Source: Arthrobotrys musiformis
Taxonomy: Eukaryota; Ascomycota; Orbiliomycetes; Orbiliales; Orbiliaceae
Assembly: GCA_036971715.1 (NCBI GenBank)
Contig: JAVHJL010000004.1
Location: 124,001 to 188,000, forward strand
DNA length: 64,000 bases
Direction: 5' to 3'
Shown: piece by piece, positions 1-11,328 of the stretch
Layout of the letters: each line of letters begins with the position of its first letter
Position numbering within the stretch: position 1 is the stretch's first letter
Program-made: the position numbers and the translations under genes
The notes under the pieces: generated by a model
Seen by the model: the letters and a program-made list of their open reading frames with translations, nothing else
What the model was told of the DNA's origin: nothing
Database searches by the model: none

Positions 1-1034
1 GAGACGCTGCGAATAGATACGGTATTTTCCGCCCCGTTCTCCCCTTGTATCCGTTGTTAGAATTGTAAATTAAGCAAGACAGCTTTATGTCGTGACAATG
101 CAAATTCGTAATCCTGGTCACCCGTCGTAGCTTAGGGTCTTCTTATGTTTTATATACACCGGTTCTGCTATCCGAAGCCCTTTACCGAAGATTTGCCCCC
201 ATAAGCCACCGTTGAAATGCGCAAATATCGTGAAAATGCAATGAAAATCCGGAGGACAGGAGGAATGTAGAAGGAGGGAAAGATCGAACAGCCGTGCAGC
301 CTCCATTTTATCCAGCAGGCATGACCCTCTTTCTTTGCTTTAGCTTCGAATCTTCCAAGCAGACGCCAAGTCGGCCAGCTAAAAGCCAGATGCTTTTGGT
401 TGACTAATGATGCAACATGAAGGTTGCTGAGCCTCCCTTGCTTGTTCAAATAATCGGACGATTTCGAATGATTCCAGCGTGCAGATACTCCCCGTGTCTT
501 GGTCTACCCGAGCTGGAACGACGGGCGTGGGGCCTTCGATGCGACAGATTAGCTCACTCGAACTGGCCAATCGGCATACCTTTCCCACGTTGTATTTTTT
601 GTGTTGTAAATCCAGCCAAAGAATGTGCATCGGCTGCCAGGCACGGAACGTGGAGATGAAGCACGGCGCCAATGCATATCATATGGCCCCTTCAGACACA
701 CACACAATGAAACCCTGCGTATACGCTAGTTGCTACAGGATTCAACTCTAAAAGCTAATTTTTTCCAGATATTATACACTATTCGGAAAATGGGTTGAAA
801 TACCGCTAACTATATACAGAGGGGGGATTGATCTATCTATTACATCATTATACATCCAAAGAAGAAAAGGAGGTCCCTATTGATTGAGACTCCTCCGATA
901 ACAAACTCCAGTACGCCGCCCAGTGCTATTGAAAGTATGCATATCACGAGGTAAATTATTTGGGGGTTTCCCTCTTTCTGCTTAGCGATTAGTGTCGTCA
1001 ACATAGCCTCCAATTTTCTGCTGGATTGCGTGTT
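1..1034. other. Intergenic, no gene seen
   Basis: Only short overlapping reading frames with no recognisable motif are present. The last 200 bases are probably the 3' untranslated region and terminator of the MFS gene that ends at 1035. A gene could begin left of the window, but nothing here looks like the tail of a known family. Confidence 0.5.
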
Positions 1035-2868
1035 TTAAACTGCCTGCTCGCCTTGCTCCTGCTCCTTTTTCTTGGGGGCATCAACATGCTTCCTGGTGCT
1101 GACCCATTCCATCCCCAAGGACCCAATTAAACTAGCACAACAGAGTGCAACAGCGACATAGAATACATTTACAATAGCCGTGTTGTACGCATCCCAGACC
1201 TGTGGTAAGTACTGCGGCGCAACTACCTCCTTCAGATGGGTGGCGCCGGTGTGGATGACTTTCGTTGGGTCGAACCCTTCCGCGTTAATCTGAATTAGGC
1301 CTTTGACAAGTTTGTTCACAAAGTTGCTTTGTCCGACAGCGATGAAAACGGCACCGCCAAGGATCTGACAGAACATAACCATTGAGGTTCCGATAGGGAC
1401 ATCTTTTCGCTCTAACACGGCTTGGGCGGCGATAGCAGGCTGCTGCATACCAAATCCGAGACCGAGACCGTACAGAACTTGGAAACCGATCCATTTGCCA
1501 GCGCCAGCGGATGGAGTGATTGTTGTGAGAAGACCGGAGCCGATAGCCATGATGACAGACGAGGCGATCATGAAAGGGGTGTAATATCCGAACGCGCGAA
1601 CGATTCCCCCGGAAATCATTGTTCCTACGACGAGTGACAAGACAGTAGGGATAAGGCGGACACCTGAGTCAGTGGCATTGACGCCTTGGATAGCCTGGAA
1701 CCAGATAGGAAGATAGTAGATGAATAACATCATGCCACCACCGGCGCAGAAGGCAAACCACATGCCGAATGCAATAGAGCGTTGGGAAACAATTCGTGGT
1801 GGCATAGTCGCATCGTCCTTCTTCCAAATTTGGACGCCAATAAAAATAATAATGGTGACAGCGAAGACAACAAGAAGAGCGACAACCCGGCCATCGGACC
1901 ATGGGTACTCAGTGCCACCCCATTGGAGAGCCAATAGCAAACAGATCATGCTGGGAAGGAAAATGGCAGTGCCGATAGGATCGAGTTGTTTGATTCTTTC
2001 CATAATGGTGAGCTTCTTTTGAATTGGATGAGCGTCGATGATTAGGAGGATGATGATGAAGGCGACAGCGCCAATGGGGAGGTTAATCCAGAAGCTCCAT
2101 CTCCAAGTAGCATGCTGAGCAAATGCACCTCCCATGATAGGCCCAATGACACCGGAAACACCAAAAACACCACCGAATGCTCCCATGAAGGTGCTTCGCT
2201 TGTGCAGGGGGACCGCGTCTGTGAGCATTACAATAGCACCAGTGAAGATCCCAGAGCTGCCGGCACCAGCAATAGCCCGACCAACGATAAATGAAGTAGA
2301 ATCAGGAGCCCAACCACAGAGAGCGGACCCAACTTCGAAGAAAACAATTTGTGCGAGGAAGACCCATTTTGTGGGATAGAATGTATAGATCTTTCCAGAT
2401 AGGGGCATAAATCCGCTGTTTGTAGAAGAAGAGATTAGTCTACCGGAGCCAAGGAACAAGATAATAGATATTCATTATAAATAGGGGAATTACAACATAC
2501 CAGCCGGTGATAAGATAAGCAGAACCGTACCAACCAACGTCTCCAAGAGAATTAAATTCGTTTGTGATCTGCGGGATAGCGGTTGAAATAATCGTACGGT
2601 CAAGGGCAACTAGGAAGATAGCCAGGACCAAGGCTACAATAATTGAGAAGAGGACGGTTCCCGTAGGGTATACGTGGGTTTCCTCTGTTGTATAGACGGG
2701 CTCTAGTGCTAGCTCCCCCGCCTTTTCGTCATCTACATGAGCATGTGAGCCCTGATTGATATTTTGGAGTTCCATGGAGTGCTTTTTAGATCCAGCACCG
2801 GCCTGATCAGTGATGGTATTGGCGTCAGAGTGGGTTGACACCATTTTGGAGGTATTTTTAGGAGACAA
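1035..2868 (-). CDS. MFS multidrug/toxin efflux transporter (DHA2-like)
   Basis: Two exons, 2868-2501 and 2415-1035, join across an 85-nt intron (GTATGT...CTACAAACAG) to give 582 residues, a usual length for a 14-TM fungal drug:H+ antiporter. An earlier AG at 2440 would put a TGA at the junction; the chosen acceptor restores the family pattern AYLITGCGFMPLSGKIYTF. Visible signatures are LDRTIISTAIPQI in TM1 and the antiporter motif C GVIGPIMGGAFAQ, followed by WRWSFWINLPIGA. The N-terminus is a hydrophilic tail of about 65 residues, and the C-terminus ends in a charged Lys/Glu/Gln stretch. In this family (TOXA, GliA, AflT relatives) the protein sits in the plasma membrane and exports small toxic molecules by proton exchange. 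It is divergently transcribed from a Zn2Cys6 regulator about 1 kb away, which suggests substrate-dependent local control. Substrate cannot be read from the sequence. Confidence 0.93.
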
Positions 2869-3931
2869 TATAGTCTGCCTTTACCTATAGCTTCTGCGTA
2901 TAAGTAGCTCTCGAGACTAGGTATTGTATAAATCTGTGAGGTATATGATTTGATGAAAAGTGTTGATTCTGTTGTAGTATCGCAGTGTCTCAGAAACAAC
3001 TCAAAGAAGCTGCCAAAAGGGGCAATCCGTGAATGTAAATGCTAGTTAGTCCCTTGGACTCGAGTAATATATGCATTCATGCACTAGTTAGCTGTTGGGG
3101 CTGTTGAACTGACAGATATCGAGAGCTTGACACAATATATAAGAAAAACTTCAACCAAGATCCTTATGGGAGACACCTAACGTTATACCTCGTTCGCAGA
3201 ACTCGCGGCGCATATATCCTCCGATTATAATTTTTTCTGGCTGAAAGAAATTTAAAGGGTCAGTCGGACATCGGCAATCGGCCCTCGTCTGGCCGGCCCA
3301 CTGTGCCCTGGCATCTGTGCTCTGATAGGCCAGATGTTCCATGTGGCACTCGGATATGAGGACTTAAGCTTTGACTAGGCTGTTTGCGTGAAGAGCCTCG
3401 CTGATTAAGACAAAGGAGGTGCCATCGGTCCCTCGTAAAGTCTTCATCGGGCCCGAAATCCAGCGCCAAGGCCCGATAGCTACTGACCCAACGGGCAATT
3501 GGAAGTGATTCCAGAGACGGAGGGATTCAAATGACCGCCACTGAACTCAGGCCATTCAACCTGCTGACGTATCGGGAGGAAACATCAGGTGTTAGGCTGA
3601 CGACTCGAGTCACCGTCATTCGAATATTCTATTTAAATTTTTGAGGACGTTGAAAGAAAAAAAAAAGGGTCTGGCTAAATTGGGCGGCCAGTTTATAAAG
3701 CGCTGCTGTGTCCGGTTTACATTTGCCGCCTTCGGCCTCTTCAAAGTGCGAAACGACCGAGAGACCAACACAGAAAGCTCGACTTTTACCACACATGCGC
3801 CATTCTTGACAAAGCGACTCCTTACAAGGTAAAATTTGGCGTCTGCATGCAAGATATCGATCACAAATTCTCCGGCTGGGATAAGATACTGTACAGCTTC
3901 CGAGCCCAGCAGACAAATACAGAGTAGTATC
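2869..3931. promoter_or_regulatory. Shared promoter region of divergent MFS/Zn2Cys6 pair
   Basis: These 1,063 bases separate the two divergent start codons and carry no convincing gene of their own. A TATATAAG-like element lies near 3136-3143. An A-rich run sits at 3655-3666. Any binding site for the neighbouring zinc-cluster protein would be expected here as CGG/CCG pairs, but I could not single out one clear operator. Confidence 0.5.
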
Positions 3932-6690
3932 ATGACTGGGACTCCCGAGACGGTTAACCTGGTGTCACCACCAGACCAGGCCTCCCCAGAGGATGCGCCT
4001 GCATCTGCACCTGCAGCATCTGCGGGGACGTATGCCTCCCCGAAGCCCCATGCCTTCAATTGCGTCGTTTGCAAAAACAGAAAGGTCAAGTGTGACCGCC
4101 AAGTGCCGTGTTCCACCTGTACCAAACTTAACGTGGAATGCCAGTACATCGAACCAGGGCCTCGGAAGAAAAGGAAATCCTCCAGCAAGCATGAGAATCT
4201 CGTGCAACGCCTCAACAGATATGAAGAACTATTGAAACAAGTCGAATCAAACGTAAAGTTATTGGACGGGGTAGAACTCCCACCCTCTCAGAAAGGTGAC
4301 AGTATAAGCTCGGGTACGGCCTGGGGAGGATTCTTGGAGAAGGCGGAACCAGAGAGGCAAACCAAACGGGTCAAATTCGAGCGCCCATCTGGTGAGTTCG
4401 GACTTTGTGCACCGAAAAAGGGTGGTTTACTAGCGTCCACTGGACGGTCGAGATATTTCGAAAAGTTAGTCCCATCCGCAGATTATACGCATATATATTC
4501 AGACCAATGCAGAGCACAGCATAGAAATTTAAAAACCCCACGCTAATACGTACGCTGACTATGGATAGCAATCTTTGGAACTCGCTAAAGGACGAACTCC
4601 AAGAATTAAAAGAAACAATCTTGGATTCTTCTGACGACGACAAAGGCGACGATTACATCATCAATAGCTATGCTAGCAATCCTAACTTGGGGACTGGCAT
4701 ATTCTTCTTCGGCCCCGTCAACTCCAGATTTGATCTATCAGGCTTCCATCCCTCGGCTGCCCATTGTGTTACCTTATGGAACTGCTTCCTCGAAAACATC
4801 AACCCCCTCAATCATGTCATCCACCACCCATCCCTAGCTATTAGGGTTATGGAGTATAAGGATAAACCCCACACTATGCCCCGGAACTTAGAGGCCCTGA
4901 TGTTCTCCATCTATGCATTAACTGTGTCGTCTTTGGATAGCAGGCAGTGTTTAAGTCTCTTCCAAGAGCCGAGGAATGATTTGTTAGCAAGATACCGTTT
5001 CGCCGCTCAAAACGGGCTTAAGAATGCAGGTACTCTCAAAACAACGGATCTGATTGTCCTTCAGGCTCTGGTCTTTTTCCTCGTAAGTCGAAGTTCTCCA
5101 GTCAATATCTCGCAGGCGTCTGGCTAACGGTAGCATTTACAGCTTGATCTCCGTTCTTACTACGACTACCCATCTCTATGGGTAATAACGGGTACAGCAG
5201 TCCGCATCGCCCAAAGGATGGGTGTCCACCGCGATGGTACGAAACTCAACCTCCCACCCTTCGAGACAGAAATGCGCCGCCGCCTCTGGCGCGAAATTCT
5301 TATCCTCGACTTTCGTACCGCCGAACTCTCCGGCGCCGGATTATACACCATGGCCATGGACGAAAATGCCTGGGATTCCAAATGGCCGGCCTCGATAAAT
5401 GAGACCGATATTTGGCCCGGTATGACCGAGCCTCCCAAAGAACGAGAGGGGCCTACGGAAAACATGTGGCCACAGCTTCGCGGGGAACTTGGGCAGATTT
5501 TCGTCGACCGTTGGCGCCGAATGCATCGACAGAGCCTCCATGTCGGGATGATGTACGATAAGGCGGACCCAAACAGCCCAGAATTCGCAAATTTCTATAA
5601 AGCCCTGGATAATGATCAGCAGCTGGAAGAGATCACGAGTAGACTCGAAGAAAAGTATATTCGACATTGCGACCCGATCAATCCATTGCAGTTGTTTACA
5701 TCCATAGTGTGTCGCTCAGCACTTACCAACCTTCGCCTTATGACCCACCACCCGATCCGGCGGCCAGACAATGGCGCAGGAATGTCTCAAGAGGAGAAAG
5801 ACGGTTTATTCTCCGACTCAATAAAAATCATGGAATATGACAATCTCTGCCACTCGAGCCGATCGATCCAAAAGTTCCTTTGGCACACGAAATCCTTCTT
5901 CCAGTGGCACGCGTTTATCTATCTCCTCGGCGAGCTTCGCCAACGGCCGCAAGGCCCAGAAGTAGAAAAGGCGTGGGCACAAGTAGACGAAGTATTCGAA
6001 CACCACTATGAGTGGCTCGAACGTAAAGACGAACTCCACTCCGCGATCCGGGCTTTCGCCCTAAAGGCATGGGAGAACCGCGAAACCCAAATCCGGAAGG
6101 CAGGAAAAGTCGTCGAGCAAGAAGTTAGAATACCTGTATTTGTACAAACTTTGAGGGAAATGTACGCTACCTCCAGCGCCATCGCAACGACAGGCCCAGC
6201 GCCGGCACACAAAGGTACCGGTAGTAGTAGCAGTGAAGCTATAGCTATACAGGGTCCAACTATTGATATCAATCCGGCCCCTCCACAATTCATGGGTACA
6301 TCTACAACCACCACCACTATGCAACAAGGTTTTCTCGCTGGCCCCAACCAAGGTGTTCTAGACAATGGGATCAACATCGCTCCATCACACTCGGGTGGCA
6401 CTACAGCAGCTCCTGGTACAAATACCATGCCGTCGTCGGGTCCAGAAGCGATATCTTTGTCGCCGCCAACAACAACAACAACAACCGCAAATACAACAAA
6501 CAATGTAACAAATACAACGGGGGGCTGTGGGGGAGCTGGGTCTACAGCCTCCTCCTCATCGTCTGCTGGCGTGACTCCGATAAACTGGTCGGAGTGGGAG
6601 AATTTGTTGCAAAACTCGGATTTGCTGGGATTCACTGGCGCTTTTAGGGGCCCTTACGATTCGCTGTATAACTGGCAGTACGGCCAATAA
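3932..6690 (+). CDS. Zn2Cys6 transcription factor with fungal_trans domain
   Basis: Three exons (3932-4464, 4569-5082, 5143-6690; introns of 104 and 60 nt) give 864 residues. The binuclear zinc cluster is complete: Cys44, 47, 54, 60, 63 and 70 (C-x2-C-x6-C-x5-C-x2-C-x6-C), followed by the basic linker PGPRKKRK and a short coiled coil (LVQRLNRYEELLKQVE). Splicing joins RYFEN to NLWNSL, matching the family's common 'SRYxENNLWxSL' stretch. The middle region carries the fungal-specific transcription factor domain (PF04082-like), with AVRIAQRMGVHRDG near residue 363 and RRRLWREILILD. The last 150 residues are low-complexity Thr/Asn/Ser/Gly, as in activation domains. The start at 3932 is preferred because the frame upstream reads through probable 5' leader. 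It is probably a nuclear regulator of the adjacent MFS exporter and perhaps of distant genes; its target is inferred from position only. Confidence 0.93.
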
Positions 6691-8164
6691 ATTATTGAGG
6701 CAGAAAAAAGATAAGGTGGGGAGAAAGCTTGATTCAGTAAAGTAGGCTGGATACGAAGGGCTGAATCTAGCTGAAGGAGGGGAACCTGGAAAACACACCT
6801 CTAACATGGATTTCTTACACCAGTAGGATGGGGATTGAAACAGCAATGCGCGCGATACCATGGTTCTACTAGCTATCTGTGGACTAAGAAATATTAATTG
6901 ATGTGTCGGGGTATCCCAGCCCGCTTCCATCTCTGCCAATTTCCTCTCTTTCCCCCGCACTTTTTAACCCCCCGCCTCATTTAATCGGAATGTTGGATTT
7001 CTGTGGCCATGAATGCTGAAGGGCAACAAGGCACAGCTATTGACGATATATTACTTGTTGGAGTTTTTTTATGCTAACTGCAAGGTGTGTCCGCGCTGGT
7101 AACAAAGGCAAAATCTCTTTACTCCCTCTTCTGAAAACAAACGAGTTGGGTTTCTGTTTCCTCTCTTGTGTTAGTCTTATTTGGAATTATTTGGCCTAAT
7201 TTCCGATTGAATTCATGAAATGTTGTATATAAAAGCGCCTGTCGAATTTCTGATCGTGGGATTATTCTGATCGGAATCCTTGTGGGGTCGCAGGTATGCT
7301 TCTTTATGTGCATTCGAATGTTTGCAACGAAAAAGGGAATATTCATGCCACCCAACATACGAGATGCATTAATAATGTCAACAGCTAGACTCGAACAATG
7401 ACTTCTGACGATGTGGCACAAAACACGATGAATCCATGAATAGGATGACGATTATATTACTATTTCAAAACTACCCCCAAAGAAAGGTTATTTTATTTAT
7501 AATACAGTGGGTTGTTATAGTTAGGGTTGGACTTATATAGTTAGAATTGTAGACGTGGTCAAGCGCTTAAGCTCGGGCCAACGATAGCCTTTTGACTGGG
7601 GGCATCTAGTATGGTACTTACATGCATCTGGATAGGACGCATTTAGTGCCAGTTGCGAGCTTTGGGGACAGTAATAGAGAGAAAGAAATACAACGCCATA
7701 TGCTAGAATGATATGTACGACGACGCCTGGCCAGTTTAACAAGGAGGAAGTAACACAAGGAACAGAAGAATGGAACAGTCATTTCAAGCACCGAAGTTAT
7801 CAATGTGAGGCTTAAGCAAGCTGTGATTGATCTCCGATGAGCCGTCGTCGTAAAGGAAAAACAAAGCAGAGAGTGCCCAGGTCGTGAATACCGCTTCCAT
7901 ATGGTTACGGCATATGCAATACAGAAAGGTATCTCCCCCGTGCAAAGACCAAGACAGCGGCCATTAAAAGTATTTGGGTTAACAAAGAAAGAAAAAGAAA
8001 AGCAAAGGAAAAAAGCACACCGCGAACGCCGGACCCGCATGATATTTTGTTTGCGTGGGGGGTATCCTACCGAGACCTTGAGGTTCGGCATATAAAAAAA
8101 ATAGAGCAGCAAGGAGCAATAAAAACAAAAAAAAAAAAGAATAACTTAAGGAATATGGGGCGCG
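6691..8164. other. Intergenic between regulator and sugar transporter
   Basis: No gene is supported in these 1.47 kb. The reading frames of up to 164 codons found here have no family motif and are AT-biased. The region must hold the 3' ends of two converging genes, the regulator ending at 6690 and the sugar transporter ending at 8165. An A-rich stretch lies at 8128-8139. Confidence 0.5.
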
Positions 8165-10892
8165 CTACGAGCCGCTGCTGTCAACCCTCTGGATACTATT
8201 TTCCTTCTCAGGCAGGCTACTACCCCGTTCTAGGCTGCTAGGATTAACTTCGTTGCTATCCCGGCTGCTCGAAGGGATAATGCTATGGACAGGAGATAGT
8301 GGTGATAGAGGAATACGGTTCTGATAGGAAGATGGCATGCCACCCGCCGCAGCGACATGTAATGGGATTATTTCGTTGACGTGTGTTGTGTCCCTTTTGC
8401 GAAGAGAGGCGCCAGTGACACTGGAGAGACGGTTGCGGATTTTCGCGGCAGTGCTGCCGTGATAGACACCATCGACTTGTTCAAGAGAAATTCCTTTTGT
8501 TTCGTGGATATACTGGAATATTAAATGGCTTATTAGTCTACTTCTTGGGCTCAATATTGGACGAATTGTCGGTGGTAGATCATCTGTGCAACGTCGGGCG
8601 ACATTACACCGATTAGGCAGCGGAGATAGCAATGTTATTCTCACCTTTTGAACAAACCACACACTCAAGAAACAGAAACCGGCCCAGATAAAACAAATCT
8701 TAGAGCCAAGTCGAGCGGAGTCCGGACTTTCGTCGACGAGGTAGGGAGTCGAGTAACTCTGTTATCAATCAAAGGCCGCGATGTTAGTTATTTGCAGCTG
8801 TTAAAATCATGCTATGACCAAACAGCAATATGAACGAGAGAAAGTGAGAAACAGGCATGGGAATCAAGTGCGACAAGCCGGCCACCGGCAGTATTCTGCG
8901 GCTTCGGCCGCCGCATCAAGATTCCTCGCTTCCCAGTCTCTGGGAGCCGCCTTTTGGGACCGTCTGTGAAGAATAGCCCGAACCCCAAATATCTAATTGG
9001 GCGATTCGAGGAAAGACGAGGCTACAAGCAATATTTAAGATGTAGGTTGCCTAAATTTGTGTTTTGAGGAAAGAAAAATCTCGATATTTGTGGAACGATA
9101 CGCAGGGCATCGATCGCTAAGCGACCAGAGGGAAATAATTTTATGAGACTTTAAAAGCAAGCCGGGGAGTATTGTGAGACTCACCAATGCCCAATTTACG
9201 ATCCAATTCGTCGCTGCCGTCATACTCATGCTCTTTGCTCTGACCCTAAGTGGGAAAATCTCACCCGTGACAATCCAGCCACCCAGACCCCATGTCATAG
9301 CAAAGAAAGCGATATAGACACAAGTCAGACCGATGAGAACCTTGTTCGCTACATCGGTGCTAGTGGTCAGACCAACAACGGCAATTACGAGTTGACAAAA
9401 TCCCATCCCCAGTGCTCCAATGAAGAGTAAAGGTGCTCTTCCAGCCTTTTCAACGAGATAAAGACCAGGTATCGTCGCCACAACGTTAACAATGTTAGCG
9501 ATAAGTGAGATGACGAACGGTCGAGAAACACCGTTAGTTTTAAAGTACGTAGTACCGTAGTAAAAAATGAAGTTGATGCTAGATGCCAGGGTTAGTTTAC
9601 TGCCTTCGGGGATCCCGAATATCTGAACAAGGGACAACTACGAACCCTGTCAACTGCTGCAACGCCTGAAGGCCACAGCCAGTCCACAATCTTGCACCCA
9701 GGTTGCCTCGAAAGCAATCTTTCCACGTTGCCTTTCCCAAATCGCATTCCATTTCGTGAAACAATTCAATTTCCTCAAGCTCTTCTTGCAAGGTTGGATG
9801 GTCTCGTGGCAAAGCTCGAAGTTTAGCTAGGGCTAAAGTCGCAGCCTCGGGATGGCCTCTTTTTACAAGAAAACGAGGCGATTCCGGCAAGAATAGCATG
9901 CCGATTGCTAAGGTGACCGAAAGAATAGCTTGCAGCGATATTGGTATTCGGTAGGCACCAGTGTCAGTTCGCGAATGTGTTGCGTTGGATATAATTGTGG
10001 TGAGAAGTAACCCAATAGTGATAGAGAGTTGGTAACAGCCGATAATTGAGCCTCTGATCCATTTTGGCGCAGATTCCGCTTGGTATAAGGGGACTAGGTG
10101 GCTCAGTTAATCGGCAGCCGGAGTTTTAGGGGAACGTAAATTCGATGATACATACCCATCACGGATATAAGACCGACTCCCATACCAGTTATCATTCTAC
10201 CAATGATGAAGAGGGGAAGGGCAGTCGAGATAACTTGAAGAGCGACTCCAACCTATTACACCACGTTAGTTACGTATCTTGAGGTCGTGCGATGGTACAG
10301 ATTTCTGTAGAATATATGGGAGTTGTCTCGAAACCAGACCGTATGGGAGGAACATACGGTAAAAAGGGTGGATGATAGTATTAGGCCCCATCTTCTCCCG
10401 ATCCAATCTGCCCAGAAGTTGGCTGTTAAGGACCCTAAAAGAAGACAAAGCGCAGCCGTCAGTAAGTGATATTTTTGGCCTCTTGAATGGATACATGTCC
10501 GTACCAATGACCGTGCCAGCCGAAAGAATCGAAACAATCAAACTCGACTGGCTAGCGGTGATATAAGGTCTGCCATGTTCATCAACGTTCGTAGCATAGT
10601 CTCGGATGAAAGAGTCCATCGCTAGAATGCCGTTGATATTACCAGTATCCCATCTACGGATTCACAATACGCCACCATTAGTACCCATCTGAGCATTTGG
10701 ATAGATATCGCGAGATTTGACAAAATAGTCTTGGATCATACCCAAATATTAAACCGCCTGTTCAAAGGTTAGCCTACTAGATGCAAATAACATAGGTCTC
10801 ATGTTTCCTTGAGAGCACTCACCGATTGCGACGAAGCATCCCACAATGATACCCGGGATCACCGAGCCTTCCTGGAAACTTATCCACCACAT
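8165..10892 (-). CDS. MFS sugar transporter (hexose porter family)
   Basis: Nine exons keep one frame and give 570 residues: 10892-10823, 10757-10742, 10653-10505, 10434-10358, 10252-10156, 10093-9646, 9578-9185, 8758-8645 and 8512-8165. Sugar-porter signatures appear across junctions: FGWDTGNINGILAMDSF, WADWIGRRWGL (the RxGRR loop), PESPRFLVKRG, LTGINFIFYYGTTYFK, ATNWIVNWAL plus SYSTPYLVDE, and ETKGISLEQVD at the C-terminal end. The protein is expected in the plasma membrane with 12 TM segments, importing hexose by proton symport or facilitated diffusion. Exon 2 is only 16 nt, and intron 7 is 426 nt, far longer than the others (62-132 nt). The cytosolic tail of about 90 residues is Ser-rich. 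The start at 10892 follows AAACAACC and gives a very short N-terminus; an upstream start cannot be excluded. The exact sugar is not predictable. Confidence 0.9.
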
Positions 10893-11287
10893 GGTTGTTT
10901 CGCTGATGTATTATGACATGCAAGTGTAAGTCGACAAAACGGACAAAGAAGCCAATCCTCCACTGCCTTCGAAAGGCAGCTTTATCCCGTCGGCCAAAAC
11001 TATCCACCTGTTTTCTCCCTGCGTGGTAAGGGAAAGCCGGTATAAAAGCAGGAGATGTTGTTGGATCCAAGGAGGAGCCGAAGGGTGGGAATTAGTGTGT
11101 TGCAGTTGTAGTTGCGCTGAGGTGAGGTTCGAATTGGGTTTCAACGCTGCAATGTCTGATGTCTGTCTGCGGCCGGATGGATGAGATGGAATTGATATCA
11201 GAGCCCAGAAACCCGCAAGGGCATTGAAGGAGACTCGAGAGAGAAAGACAAAAAAAAAACAGAGACAGGCAAGACACCCCGCAGTCG

Positions 11288-11328
11288 GTTGATTGATTGA
11301 TTGATTGGTTGATTGACTGATTGATTGA
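11288..11328. repeat. Imperfect (GATT)n microsatellite
   Basis: About ten tandem GATT units occur with two single-base variants (GGTT, GACT). It lies about 400 bp upstream of the sugar transporter start codon and so falls in its probable promoter. Confidence 0.85.

Noticed and set aside
2440..2500. Alternative 61-nt intron for the left MFS gene ending at CGGTAG (2440)
   Set aside because: It would create a TGA at the junction; the acceptor at 2416 restores the conserved family sequence.
6006..6635. 209-codon minus-strand frame inside the Zn2Cys6 gene
   Set aside because: Val-rich shadow of the Thr/Asn repeats on the coding strand; no independent feature.
7618..8112. 164-codon minus-strand frame downstream of the sugar transporter
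   Set aside because: Phe/Ser/Tyr-rich, no family resemblance, and lies where the 3' untranslated regions of two converging genes are expected.
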